From Streptococcus mitis (GTDB taxonomy: Bacteria > Bacillota > Bacilli > Lactobacillales > Streptococcaceae), in NCBI RefSeq assembly GCF_005844455.1, contig NZ_SPGF01000006.1, forward strand, positions 1 through 55,953: a stretch of DNA of 55,953 bases. The letters run 5' to 3'. Within the stretch, counting starts at the first letter, position 1. Each line of letters opens with the position of its first letter. A program made the position numbers and the translations under genes. Under the pieces are notes generated by a model. It did no database searches, had not been told where the DNA came from, and saw only the letters and a list, made by a program, of their open reading frames with translations. This document shows positions 9,058 through 16,923 of the stretch, piece after piece.

Positions 9058-9456
9058 ATGATCAAAATTTATACAGTCTCAAGTTGTACTAGCTGTAAAA
9101 AAGCGAAAACCTGGCTCAATGCCCACCAGTTAAGTTATAAAGAACAAAACCTTGGTAAAGAAGGAATTACGAGAGAAGAATTACTGGATATTCTAACCAA
9201 AACAGATAATGGAATAGCCAGCATCGTTTCATCTAAAAATCGCTATGCCAAAGCCCTCGGAGTGGATATTGAAGATTTGAGCGTCAATGAAGTCCTCAAT
9301 CTGATTATGGAAACACCGAGAATTTTAAAGAGCCCAATCCTTGTAGATGAAAAACGTCTGCAAGTTGGCTATAAGGAAGATGATATTCGTGCCTTCCTAC
9401 CACGCTCTGTCCGTAATGTAGAAAATGCAGAAGCACGTTTGCGTGCAGCTCTATAA
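9058..9456 (+). CDS. spxA2: Spx/ArsC-family redox regulator (SpxA2-type)
   Basis: A 132-residue Spx protein, an RNA polymerase alpha-CTD-binding regulator of oxidative and envelope stress genes. The redox switch CTSC (Cys10, Cys13) is intact, and the family RPI region is present as PRILKSPILVD. It starts nine bases after GAAAGGGG. Streptococci carry two paralogues; the neighbourhood (ireB-ruvX downstream) is the one I associate with SpxA2. The subtype is therefore less certain than the family. A terminator at 9462-9489 isolates it from the lipoprotein gene. Confidence 0.88.
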   Translation: MIKIYTVSSCTSCKKAKTWLNAHQLSYKEQNLGKEGITREELLDILTKTDNGIASIVSSKNRYAKALGVDIEDLSVNEVLNLIMETPRILKSPILVDEKRLQVGYKEDDIRAFLPRSVRNVENAEARLRAAL

Positions 9457-9461
9457 ACATC

Positions 9462-9495
9462 AAGGCTGGGAGTAATTCCCAGTCTTATTCTATTT
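9462..9495 (+). terminator. intrinsic terminator after spx
   Basis: AAGGCTGGGA pairs with TCCCAGTCTT across a five-base loop (9462-9485), followed by a T-rich tract. Confidence 0.8.
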
Positions 9496-9521
9496 TAATC
9501 TCAAAAAGAAAGAAGAAAGAA

Positions 9522-10091
9522 ATGAAAAAAATTGTTCTGATTAGTCTAGCTTTCCTTTTTGTCCTGGTTGGTTGTGGACAGAAAAAAGAAACTGGACCAG
9601 CTACAAAAACAGAAAAGGATACGCTTCAGTCGGCATTGCCAGTTATTGAAAATGCCGAGAAGAATACAGTTGTGACCAAGACTTTGGTCTTGCCCAAGTC
9701 AGATGATGGCAGCCAGCAAACCCAAACCATTACTTACAAAGACAAGACTTTTTTGAACCTAACCATTCAGCAAAAGCGTCCAGTCTCAGATGAGTTGAAG
9801 ACCTATATTGATCAACATGGTGTGGAAGAAACTCAAAAAGCTCTCCTTGAGGCGGAGGAGAAGGATGAGTCTATCATTGAAGCTCGTAAATTGGCAGGTT
9901 TCAAACTTGAAACCAAACTATTGAGCGCAACTGAACTTCAAACAACGACTAGTTATGATTTTCAAGTTTTGGATGTCAAGAAGGCTTCTCAGTTGGAATA
10001 TCTAAAAAATATTGGCTTGGAAAATCTGTTGAAAAATGAACCAAGCAAATATATTTCAGACAGATTGGCAAATGGTGCGACAGAACAGTAG
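9522..10091 (+). CDS. DUF1307-type lipoprotein
   Basis: A 189-residue secreted lipoprotein. The signal peptide has a KK start, a hydrophobic core and lipobox LVGC with Cys18; the mature part is hydrophilic and Lys/Glu-rich. The sequence pattern (repeated KTLVLPKS..GSQQTQTITY and the conserved FLNLTIQQ) resembles the YehR/DUF1307 family, whose function is unknown. It is monocistronic between the spx terminator and the ireB promoter. It would be anchored to the outer face of the membrane after Lgt/Lsp processing. Confidence 0.75.
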   Translation: MKKIVLISLAFLFVLVGCGQKKETGPATKTEKDTLQSALPVIENAEKNTVVTKTLVLPKSDDGSQQTQTITYKDKTFLNLTIQQKRPVSDELKTYIDQHGVEETQKALLEAEEKDESIIEARKLAGFKLETKLLSATELQTTTSYDFQVLDVKKASQLEYLKNIGLENLLKNEPSKYISDRLANGATEQ

Positions 10092-10118
10092 AAAATCCAA
10101 ATAAATAGACTGCCTGAA

Positions 10119-10147
10119 TTGTAGAAGGTAAGGAATTATGCTATAAT
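10119..10147 (+). promoter_or_regulatory. promoter of the ireB-ruvX-DUF1292 operon
   Basis: TTGTAG, 17 bases, then TATAAT at 10142-10147 with a TG one base upstream. The ATG of ireB follows 30 bases later behind GGAAAGAGGG. Confidence 0.75.
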
Positions 10148-10177
10148 GGTACTATTCTAAGGAAAGAGGGTGTTAGA

Positions 10178-10444
10178 ATGGGATTTACTGAAGAAACAGT
10201 ACGTTTTAAATTGGACGATTCCAATAAAAAAGAAATTAGCGAAACTTTGACTGATGTCTACGCTTCGTTGAACGATAAGGGCTACAACCCAATTAACCAA
10301 ATCGTAGGTTACGTATTGAGTGGAGACCCTGCCTACGTTCCTCGTTATAATAATGCACGAAATCAAATCCGTAAGTATGAGCGTGATGAAATCGTTGAGG
10401 AGTTGGTCCGCTACTACCTTAAAGGACAAGGAGTCGATCTATAA
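10178..10444 (+). CDS. ireB: IreB-family regulatory phosphoprotein (UPF0297)
   Basis: An 88-residue cytoplasmic protein of the IreB family ([10 protein letters not shown]...). In Enterococcus, IreB is phosphorylated by the PASTA kinase IreK on N-terminal threonines and influences cephalosporin resistance. Both threonines are present here at positions 4 and 7. The family's [10 protein letters not shown] motif is intact. The gene is first in a compact operon with ruvX (three-base gap) and the DUF1292 gene, an arrangement conserved across Firmicutes. Confidence 0.88.
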
Positions 10445-10447
10445 CCT

Positions 10448-10867
10448 ATGAGAATTATGGGATTGGACGTCGGTTCAAAAACGGTAGGGGTGGCCATTAG
10501 CGATCCGCTCGGCTTTACAGCTCAAGGACTTGAAATCATCCAAATCAATGAGGAGCAAGGCCAATTTGGTTTTGACCGCGTTAAGGAGTTGGTTGATACT
10601 TACAAGGTGGAACGATTTGTAGTGGGCTTGCCTAAAAACATGAACAATACAAGCGGACCGCGCGTGGAAGCTAGTCAAGCATACGGAGTAAAGCTAGAAG
10701 AGCTTTTTGGTTTACCAGTAGACTATCAAGATGAACGCTTGACAACAGTTGCCGCAGAGCGCATGTTGATTGAACAAGCAGATATCAGTCGCAATAAGCG
10801 TAAGAAAGTCATTGATAAGTTAGCAGCTCAGCTGATTTTACAAAATTATTTAGATAGAAAATTTTAA
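10448..10867 (+). CDS. ruvX: RuvX/YqgF Holliday junction resolvase-like nuclease
   Basis: A 139-residue RNase H-fold protein. The first catalytic Asp is in [11 protein letters not shown] (Asp7), the second acidic region is DERLTT, and [12 protein letters not shown] ends the fold. Family members act on Holliday junctions or in 16S rRNA processing; which role applies here cannot be told. It lies three bases after ireB and 15 before the DUF1292 gene. Confidence 0.9.
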   Translation: MRIMGLDVGSKTVGVAISDPLGFTAQGLEIIQINEEQGQFGFDRVKELVDTYKVERFVVGLPKNMNNTSGPRVEASQAYGVKLEELFGLPVDYQDERLTTVAAERMLIEQADISRNKRKKVIDKLAAQLILQNYLDRKF

Positions 10868-10882
10868 TATAAAGGAGAGGCT

Positions 10883-11188
10883 ATGTCACACGATCATAAC
10901 CACGACCACGAAGAACGTGAACTAATCACACTAGTAGATGAGCAAGGAAATGAAACCTTGTTTGAAATCCTTTTGACCATTGACGGAAAAGAAGAATTTG
11001 GTAAAAACTATGTTCTTCTAGTACCAGTTAACGCAGAAGAAGACGAAGACGGACAAGTTGAAATCCAAGCTTACTCATTCATCGAAAACGAAGATGGAAC
11101 AGAAGGTGAATTGCAACCAATCCCAGAAGACTCAGAAGACGAATGGAACATGATTGAAGAAGTCTTCAACAGCTTTATGGAGGAGTAA
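10883..11188 (+). CDS. DUF1292 (UPF0473) protein
   Basis: A 101-residue very acidic protein with a His-rich N-terminus ([13 protein letters not shown]) that could bind metal. DUF1292 proteins regularly follow ireB and ruvX; their role is unknown. The Shine-Dalgarno AAAGGAGAGG precedes the ATG. The gene's 3' end runs into the hairpin array starting at 11187. Confidence 0.85.
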   Translation: MSHDHNHDHEERELITLVDEQGNETLFEILLTIDGKEEFGKNYVLLVPVNAEEDEDGQVEIQAYSFIENEDGTEGELQPIPEDSEDEWNMIEEVFNSFMEE

Positions 11189-11209
11189 AAATATCCGGGG
11201 GATATTTTT
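11187..11209 (+). terminator. terminator-like hairpin after the DUF1292 gene
   Basis: AAAAATATCC pairs perfectly with GGATATTTTT around a GGG loop. The 3' arm provides a T run. Its right half is also the linker of the 50-nt repeat array, so terminator and array share sequence. Confidence 0.65.
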
Positions 11210-11413
11210 ACCCCAGTTCCTTTAAATAAGAGAGAACTGGTAAGTCCTGTGGACGTGTTTAGCCCTGCTTTTAGAAAAAAGAAAGAGCAGGCAGTCTGGG
11301 AGACTGTATCAGCCCAACTCCTGAAAATTAGAGGAGTTGGAATGTCCGGGGGATATTTTTACTCCAGTTCCTTTAAATAAGGGAGAACTGGTAAGTCTGT
11401 GGACGTTTTTATC
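11190..11413 (+). repeat. tandem array of four 50-nt hairpin units (candidate structured RNA)
   Basis: Four large hairpins begin at 11213, 11264, 11314 and 11364, a period of 51/50/50. The stems differ in sequence yet stay paired: CCAGTTC/GAACTGG, CCTGCT/AGCAGG, CCAACTCCT/AGGAGTTGG, CCAGTTC/GAACTGG. The 22-base linkers each hold a mini-hairpin (GTCC-TGT-GGAC at 11244; CAGTCT-GGG-AGACTG at 11292; GTC-TGTG-GAC at 11395) and a T-rich end. Units 1 and 4 with their flanks are near-identical (11190-11263 and 11340-11413), a 150-base higher-order duplication. No ORF crosses the array. No known family was recognised. Confidence 0.75.
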
Positions 11414-11457
11414 CCACGTTAATATTTATAGTAGCTAGTTATTAGCTAACCAGGTAA

Positions 11458-11490
11458 GAGGTTGGGACGAAAATCCTGACCTCATTTTTT
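11458..11490 (+). terminator. intrinsic terminator upstream of folC
   Basis: GAGGT..GGA pairs with TCC..ACCTC (11458-11483), followed by ATTTTTT. It closes the hairpin-array region before folC. Confidence 0.75.
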
Positions 11491-11545
11491 GTTATCTACG
11501 GAATTTTGCTAGATAATTGATTAGACTTTTGTCAAGGAGAGGTGT

Positions 11546-12796
11546 ATGTTTGAAGTAGAAGAATGGCTTCATGGTCGAATCGGTTTGAATTTTCGATCAG
11601 GTTTGGACAGAATGCAAGAAGCGGTGGATTTGTTAGGAAATCCCGAGAAGTCTTATCCTATTATCCATGTAACCGGGACTAATGGGAAAGGGTCTACCAT
11701 TGCTTTCATGAGGGAATTATTTATGGGTCATGGCAAAAAAGTTGCGACCTTTACCTCCCCTCATATTGTCTCTATCAATGACCGAATCTGCATTAATGGA
11801 CAACCTATAGCAGACGCAGACTTTATCCGTTTAGCTGAGCAGGTCAAGAAGATGGAAAAGACGCTTTTGCAAACCCATGACCAGTTGTCCTTTTTTGAAT
11901 TGCTGACCCTGATTGCTTTCCTCTATTTTAGAGAGCAAGAGGTGGATTTGGTTTTACTAGAAGTGGGAATTGGTGGCTTACTTGACACGACCAATGTGGT
12001 AACTGGAGAGATTGCTGTCATAACCTCCATCGGGCTTGACCATCAGGAGACCTTGGGTGATAGTCTAGAAGCAATTGCAGAGCAGAAAGCTGGTATCTTC
12101 AAGGTTGGGAAAAAGGCAGTGATTGCGAAATTGCCTCCAGAAGCTAGGCTTGTCTGTCAGAAAAGAGCCGAATATTTAGCTGTTGAGCTTTATCAGGCGG
12201 GCCAAGATTTTTCAATGCTGAATGGTGATTTTTCAAACTCTTTGGCTAATCTTTCACAGTTGAAAATAGGATTGGAAGGAGCCTATCAGCAGGAAAATGC
12301 GGCCTTGGCGCTACAAACGTTTCTTCTTTTTATGGGAGAAGGAAAGGAAGCTGTTGATGAGCAGGCTGTAAGAAAGGCTTTAGAACAGACCCATTGGGCT
12401 GGTCGCTTGGAGCGTATTCGTTCTCGGATTTACTTGGATGGTGCTCATAACCTCCCTGCCTTGACTCGCTTGGTTGAATTTATCAAAGGAAAAGAGCAGG
12501 AAGGTTATCGTCCTAAAATCCTTTTTGGAGCCTTGAAACGTAAGGATTATCAGGGGATGTTAGGCTATCTGGCTGAAAATTTGCCTCAGGTGGAACTCAA
12601 GGTGACCGGCTTCGACTATCAAGGTTCTCTGGATGATACAGATGTAACAGGTTACCATGTAATTCCCTCTTATCGCGAATTTATCAGCAGTTTTGAAGAA
12701 AGAGCAGATTCCCAGGACTTGTTGTTCATTACAGGGTCTCTCTATTTTATCTCAGAAGTACGGAGCCACCTACTGGCCCACGAGCAGATAAATTGA
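11546..12796 (+). CDS. folC: FolC, folylpolyglutamate synthase / dihydrofolate synthase
   Basis: A 416-residue Mur-ligase-fold enzyme that adds glutamate to dihydropteroate and/or folates. The P-loop GTNGKGST lies at residues 44-51, the FTSPHIVSINDRI folate-loop region and the central GIGGLLDTTNV follow, and the C-terminal domain carries YLDGAHN. Length and motifs are standard. It starts behind AAGGAGAGGTGT. It stands alone here, away from other folate genes, between the hairpin array and a lipoprotein gene. Confidence 0.93.
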   Translation: MFEVEEWLHGRIGLNFRSGLDRMQEAVDLLGNPEKSYPIIHVTGTNGKGSTIAFMRELFMGHGKKVATFTSPHIVSINDRICINGQPIADADFIRLAEQVKKMEKTLLQTHDQLSFFELLTLIAFLYFREQEVDLVLLEVGIGGLLDTTNVVTGEIAVITSIGLDHQETLGDSLEAIAEQKAGIFKVGKKAVIAKLPPEARLVCQKRAEYLAVELYQAGQDFSMLNGDFSNSLANLSQLKIGLEGAYQQENAALALQTFLLFMGEGKEAVDEQAVRKALEQTHWAGRLERIRSRIYLDGAHNLPALTRLVEFIKGKEQEGYRPKILFGALKRKDYQGMLGYLAENLPQVELKVTGFDYQGSLDDTDVTGYHVIPSYREFISSFEERADSQDLLFITGSLYFISEVRSHLLAHEQIN

Positions 12797-12821
12797 CCTC
12801 CTTTTTTGAACTTGTTATACT
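12793..12821 (+). promoter_or_regulatory. promoter of the lipoprotein gene after folC
   Basis: TTGACC (12793-12798), a 17-base spacer and TATACT (12816-12821) begin right at the folC stop codon. Confidence 0.8.
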
Positions 12822-12880
12822 AGGGGAACTGCCAGTTAGAAGGAACATTCTCTAAATTGGTAGCAGAAAGGGAATTCATC

Positions 12881-13345
12881 ATGAAATTAAAAAGATTCAC
12901 ACTTTCTCTTGCTTCTCTAGCAAGTCTTAGTCTCTTAGTAGCTTGTTCACAAAGAGCTCAACAGGTTCAACAATCAGCAGCTCAACCGCAAACACAACAA
13001 ATTCAACAATCACAACCTGTTGCTTCATCTTCCACAGCAAATACAAACCAGGCAACGACAAGTTCTTCACAAAATGCGCCTGAGGCTCAACCAACTAATA
13101 TTGATGGGACTTATACCGGTCAGGACGAAGGAGACCGTATCACTTTAGTGGTAACTGGAACAACTGGTACTTGGACACAGGTTGAAACTGACGGGGAACA
13201 AGAAATCAAGCAGGTCAGCTTCGATGCAGCCAATCAACGCATGATTATTGGGGATGATGTCAAGATTTATGCAATCAATGGCAGTCAGATGATTATCGAC
13301 GATATGGATAGAGAAGCGTCTGATCGCATTGTTTTATCAAAATAG
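12881..13345 (+). CDS. secreted lipoprotein with Gln/Ser/Thr-rich linker
   Basis: A 154-residue lipoprotein. The signal peptide ends in LLVAC; a low-complexity Gln/Ala/Ser/Thr linker (about 22-72) follows, then a small beta-rich domain starting at IDGTYTGQDEGDR. The frame opens eight codons earlier, but AGAAAGGGAA supports the ATG at 12881. Conserved in mitis-group streptococci as a hypothetical protein. The globular part could be a small ligand-binding or LPXTG-independent surface domain; no function is claimed. Confidence 0.75.
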   Translation: MKLKRFTLSLASLASLSLLVACSQRAQQVQQSAAQPQTQQIQQSQPVASSSTANTNQATTSSSQNAPEAQPTNIDGTYTGQDEGDRITLVVTGTTGTWTQVETDGEQEIKQVSFDAANQRMIIGDDVKIYAINGSQMIIDDMDREASDRIVLSK

Positions 13346-13350
13346 ACTAG

Positions 13351-13378
13351 AAGGAGACTGGATTTTTTGGTCTCTTTT
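13351..13378 (+). terminator. terminator after the lipoprotein gene
   Basis: GGAGAC and GTCTC pair across a T-rich loop, followed by TTTTG CTTTTG. Confidence 0.6.
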
Positions 13379-13484
13379 GCTTTTGCTCAGAAAAATGATT
13401 ATAAATACTTGCCTTCTACCGAATACCTGAGTTATACTAGTTTTAATTACCTGTTTTTATCATTCAAACTATCAAGGAGGGGAT

Positions 13485-15017
13485 ATGAAATATAGAAAAT
13501 TTCAATTATTGATGTCCAAGTATGGCTTTAGTCTTTCGATTATGCTACTTGAACTTTTTCTTGTTTTTGGTCTCTTTCTCTATTTAGGGCGTATGGCCCC
13601 TATTCTATGGGTAATTGTCTTAATTTTTATGAGTATGGCGACTATTGTCGCAATTGTCAATCGTTCAATGACACCTGATAGTAAAGTGATGTGGTTAGTG
13701 GTGACTTTTGTTCCTGTCATCGGCCCCTTGCTCTATCTGATGTTTGGTGAAAGACGATTATCCAAAAAAGAAATCAAACAGTTGGACAAACTTGGTTCTA
13801 TGCATTTTCGGGAGGATAACAGTAAAGCTCTCCGCCAGAAATTGAAGGAAGAGGATAAGGCGGCTTACGGAGTTATCAAATCTTTGTTGAGTATGGATAG
13901 CAATGCCGATGTCTATGATCGAACAGATTCACAATTCTTTTCTTCGGGTGAAAGTATGTGGCAATATATGTTGGAAGACCTCAAGAAAGCTGAAAAGTTT
14001 ATCTTTCTAGAGTATTATATTGTCGAAGAAGGTCTAATGTGGAATAGCATACTAGACATACTAGAGCAAAAGGCAGCTCAAGGTGTAGAGATCAAGATGC
14101 TCTATGATGATATCGGCTGTATGGCGACTTTGCCTGGAGACTATACTATTCAGCTTCGTAGTCGAGGAATTGAAGCCCATAAATTTAACAAGGTGATTCC
14201 TCGTTTGACGGTGGCTTACAACAATCGGGACCATCGTAAAATCCTTGTCATAGATGGTCAGGTAGCCTATACAGGAGGTATTAACTTAGCTGATGAGTAC
14301 ATCAACCATGTAGAACGTTTTGGCTACTGGAAGGACAGTGGGATTCGCTTAGATGGTCCTGGTGTCAAGGCTCTCACCCGTCTCTTTTTGATGACTTGGT
14401 ACATCAATCGTGGGGAAATCAGCGATTTTGACCAGTATCACTTGGAAAATCAGCCTTGTTCTGGCCAAGGACTCTGCATTCCTTACGGTAGTGGACCCAA
14501 GCCCATCTTCCGTACTCAGGTAGGGAAAAAAGTTTATCAAAGTTTGATTAATCAGGCTACTGATTCAGTCTATATCACAACACCCTATTTGATTATTGAC
14601 TATGACTTAACCGAGAGTATTAAAAATGCGGCCATGCGGGGTGTTGATGTCCGCATCGTGACACCTTTTATTCCGGATAAAAAATTAATCCAACTCATCA
14701 CGAGAGGGGCCTATCCGGATTTGTTGTCAGCAGGAGTGAGGATTTTTGAGTATAGTCCAGGCTTTATCCACAGTAAACAAATCTTAGTGGATAAGGACTT
14801 TGCTGCAGTTGGAACCATTAACTTAGATTATAGAAGTTTGCTTCACCACTATGAAAATGCAGTCTTGCTATATAAAACAGAATCAATCGCTGAGATTCAA
14901 AAAGATTTTCAAGAGATTTTTTCAGCATCGCAAGAAATTTTCCCTCATACGATAAAAAATAGCTGGTATCAAAAATTGATTAAGGAAATTGCCCAGTTAT
15001 TCGCCCCTATCTTATAA
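13485..15017 (+). CDS. cls: cardiolipin synthase
   Basis: A 510-residue membrane-bound phospholipase D-superfamily enzyme that condenses two phosphatidylglycerols to cardiolipin. Two N-terminal membrane helices (about 12-55) precede two PLD domains. The HKD motifs are HRKILVID (His250) and HSKQILVDKD (His429). It starts behind CAAGGAGGGG. A promoter (TTGCCT, 18 bases, TATACT near 13433) lies upstream and a terminator follows. Conserved immediately upstream of ccs4 in this group. Confidence 0.93.
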   Translation: MKYRKFQLLMSKYGFSLSIMLLELFLVFGLFLYLGRMAPILWVIVLIFMSMATIVAIVNRSMTPDSKVMWLVVTFVPVIGPLLYLMFGERRLSKKEIKQLDKLGSMHFREDNSKALRQKLKEEDKAAYGVIKSLLSMDSNADVYDRTDSQFFSSGESMWQYMLEDLKKAEKFIFLEYYIVEEGLMWNSILDILEQKAAQGVEIKMLYDDIGCMATLPGDYTIQLRSRGIEAHKFNKVIPRLTVAYNNRDHRKILVIDGQVAYTGGINLADEYINHVERFGYWKDSGIRLDGPGVKALTRLFLMTWYINRGEISDFDQYHLENQPCSGQGLCIPYGSGPKPIFRTQVGKKVYQSLINQATDSVYITTPYLIIDYDLTESIKNAAMRGVDVRIVTPFIPDKKLIQLITRGAYPDLLSAGVRIFEYSPGFIHSKQILVDKDFAAVGTINLDYRSLLHHYENAVLLYKTESIAEIQKDFQEIFSASQEIFPHTIKNSWYQKLIKEIAQLFAPIL

Positions 15018-15024
15018 GAAATCT

Positions 15025-15056
15025 AGGACTGAGGACACAAACCAGTCCTATTTTTC
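15025..15056 (+). terminator. intrinsic terminator after cls
   Basis: AGGACTG pairs with CAGTCCT over an 11-base loop, followed by ATTTTTCTTG. It separates cls from the cin-box operon. Confidence 0.8.
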
Positions 15057-15064
15057 TTGTCTTT

Positions 15065-15072
15065 TACGAATA
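15065..15072 (+). promoter_or_regulatory. cin-box (ComX/sigma-X late competence promoter)
   Basis: The octamer TACGAATA is an exact match to the streptococcal cin-box recognised by the competence sigma factor ComX, with a T-rich stretch upstream. A Shine-Dalgarno (TAGGAGGAAAG) follows within 20 bases. The downstream gene is a homologue of competence-induced Ccs4, which independently supports the call. Confidence 0.88.
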
Positions 15073-15091
15073 AGAAGATGTAGGAGGAAAG

Positions 15092-15211
15092 ATGATGACC
15101 CAGAAAGAATTGAACTATATCATGACATTTAAACAGACACATTTACACCGATTTCGAGAAATTGAAACCTTTGTGAAACTATGCAAAAAATCACTCAAAC
15201 ACCCATCGTAA
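15092..15211 (+). CDS. 39-codon ORF directly behind the cin-box
   Basis: The ORF starts MMTQKELNYIMTFKQ and ends LCKKSLKHPS. It has an excellent Shine-Dalgarno (AGGAGG) seven to nine bases before tandem ATGs. It would be the first gene transcribed from the cin-box. The product is basic (His, Lys, Arg-rich), has one Cys and no signal peptide. I do not recognise it. It may be a small competence protein, a translated leader coupled to ccs4, or a degraded gene start. Confidence 0.5.
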   Translation: MMTQKELNYIMTFKQTHLHRFREIETFVKLCKKSLKHPS

Positions 15212-15212
15212 G

Positions 15213-15241
15213 CTGACAATCCTAGGACTTTTTGATATACT
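15213..15241 (+). promoter_or_regulatory. vegetative promoter in front of ccs4
   Basis: CTGACA (15213-15218), 17 bases, TATACT (15236-15241). It begins two bases after the small ORF's stop codon, so ccs4 could be expressed outside competence as well. Confidence 0.65.
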
Positions 15242-15271
15242 AAGACAGATAAATTGAATAGGAGAAACGAT

Positions 15272-16810
15272 ATGAGTGTGTATGGTAGAGTAGAAGAAGT
15301 TCATCAGGAGAATCGTGAACCTCTAGAATACCAAATCGAACAAGAATCGCATCATCGTGAATCAAGTCGTCTTCCTTTGGTAAAAATTTTACTATGGAGT
15401 ACGCTTGTAACGGGGATAACTCTAGGAGTACCGCTATTACTCGATTTAATGAGTGCACAGGAAGTGCAGGATTTTTATGCAGGTTGGGCGCTTCATCAGA
15501 CAGGAAAAATTTACAGCGACTATTATGGAAGTCAAGGTTTGCTTTATTATTTGCTGACTTACGTGACTCAGGGCGGATTTCTCTTTGCCATCTTTGAGTG
15601 GTTAGCCTTGGTAGCAGGAGGATTTTTTCTCTTTCGATCGGCAGACACCTTGACAAAGCAAGGAGACCAAGCTGGACAACTGGTGACTATTTTTTATATG
15701 CTAGTTACAGGTCTTGCGTTTGGTGGAGGTTATGCGACTCTTTTAGCGCTTCCATTCTTATTCGCGGCCTTTAGTTTAGTTGCGGCTTACCTAAGCAATC
15801 CAAGCCATGATAAGGGATTTGTACGGATTGGGCTGGCTTTGGCGGGCGGATTTTTCTTTGCTCCCTTGGCATCGCTCCTGTTTATTGCTGTAGTGAGTTT
15901 AGGCTTGTTGGTCTTTAACCTTGGGCATAGACGTTTTGCACATGGATTTTATCAGTTTATTGCAGTGGCTTTAGGTTTTTCACTGGTCTTTTATCCAACT
16001 GCCTACTATAGTGTTGCAACAGGAAGTTTTGAGGATGCGATTAGTGGAATTTTGTATCCAATTCATTCCATTCGTTTGACTTCTGTTTCGGCATTGTTAG
16101 AAAATGTTTTGTTTTATGGGTTGTTGGCTCTTGGTATGGGAGTTTTGGTTTTTGTCTTTTTAGGTCTCTTTCAATCTAAATCCTCTAAACTATATGTCAT
16201 CTCAGTGCCTGCGAGTTTGTTCCTAATTTTAGGTTTGGTAGTGATTTTCTTTACACAGGATCCCCTACATGCATCCCGTTTGATGCTCATTTTCCCTGTC
16301 TTTCTTCTGCTTTTAGTGTCCAATATCAAGGGGCAACAGAGTGGTCGTAGCGTTAGAAGAAGACGCAGAGAAGAGCCTGTTAGTCTCTGGCATCGCTATA
16401 CTAAAGGAAATCTTTACCTACCGATTTTAACTTTGTTATATCTTTTGGCTGTTCCCTTTTTGATGAGGTTTGTCCTTTATCCAGTACCTTATCAAGAACG
16501 TGAGCGTCTTGCTGATTTGGTGAAAGAGGAGACAAGTACGGAAGATGCTATCTATGCATGGGATGATACTGCAACTCTTTATCGTAAGAGTGAGCGCTTG
16601 TCGCCATCGGCTATTTTGTCCCCGATGCACTATACAGCAACTGAGGAAAATCGGAATAAGCTACTCAATGACTTGAAAGAAAAACAACCTAAGGTGATTG
16701 TGGTAAACGATAAGGTAGTAGTCTGGTCTGAAGTGAAAACACTCTTGAAAGAAAATTACCAACAAGTAAAGACTGATTACTCAGAATTCAAAGTCTATAA
16801 AATCAAATAA
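15272..16810 (+). CDS. ccs4: Ccs4-like competence-induced polytopic membrane protein
   Basis: A 512-residue protein with a hydrophilic N-terminus (about 40 residues), some ten to eleven membrane helices, a basic cytoplasmic loop (RSVRRRRREE) and an extracellular C-terminal domain of about 90 residues. The segment GWALHQTGKIYSDYYGSQGL after helix 1 resembles the first external loop of GT-C glycosyltransferases, so a lipid-linked sugar transferase is possible but unproven. The ATG at 15272 follows AATAGGAGAAACG; a longer in-frame start lacks one. It lies downstream of a cin-box. I match it to pneumococcal Ccs4 by position and recall. Confidence 0.78.
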   Translation: MSVYGRVEEVHQENREPLEYQIEQESHHRESSRLPLVKILLWSTLVTGITLGVPLLLDLMSAQEVQDFYAGWALHQTGKIYSDYYGSQGLLYYLLTYVTQGGFLFAIFEWLALVAGGFFLFRSADTLTKQGDQAGQLVTIFYMLVTGLAFGGGYATLLALPFLFAAFSLVAAYLSNPSHDKGFVRIGLALAGGFFFAPLASLLFIAVVSLGLLVFNLGHRRFAHGFYQFIAVALGFSLVFYPTAYYSVATGSFEDAISGILYPIHSIRLTSVSALLENVLFYGLLALGMGVLVFVFLGLFQSKSSKLYVISVPASLFLILGLVVIFFTQDPLHASRLMLIFPVFLLLLVSNIKGQQSGRSVRRRRREEPVSLWHRYTKGNLYLPILTLLYLLAVPFLMRFVLYPVPYQERERLADLVKEETSTEDAIYAWDDTATLYRKSERLSPSAILSPMHYTATEENRNKLLNDLKEKQPKVIVVNDKVVVWSEVKTLLKENYQQVKTDYSEFKVYKIK

Positions 16811-16814
16811 CGAA

Positions 16815-16869
16815 ATCAATATCTTGTGTATTTTTAAAAATTTTAGGATTTTTACCACAAGATATTGAT
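16815..16869 (+). promoter_or_regulatory. pair of inverted NrdR-box-like sites before nrdD
   Basis: ATCAATATCTTGTG (16815-16828) recurs inverted as CACAAGATATTGAT (16856-16869), centres 39 bases apart. Each resembles the NrdR box ACACwATATATwGTGT at most positions. The second copy overlaps the -35 (TTGATT, 16865-16870) of the nrdD promoter. The same inverted repeat with its following T tract could also act as the ccs4 terminator. Confidence 0.5.
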
Positions 16870-16892
16870 TTTTCTTTTTAGAGTGGTATAAT
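16865..16892 (+). promoter_or_regulatory. nrdD promoter
   Basis: TTGATT, 16 bases, TGGTATAAT (hexamer 16887-16892). The ATG of nrdD follows about 31 bases later. Confidence 0.7.
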
Positions 16893-16923
16893 ACTTTTTA
16901 GAAAGAACATTTTAGAAAAGAGT

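Noticed and set aside
11190-11413. CRISPR array
   Set aside because: Units recur every 50 bases, but the repeats are hairpins that differ in sequence and no direct repeat with unique spacers or cas genes exists.
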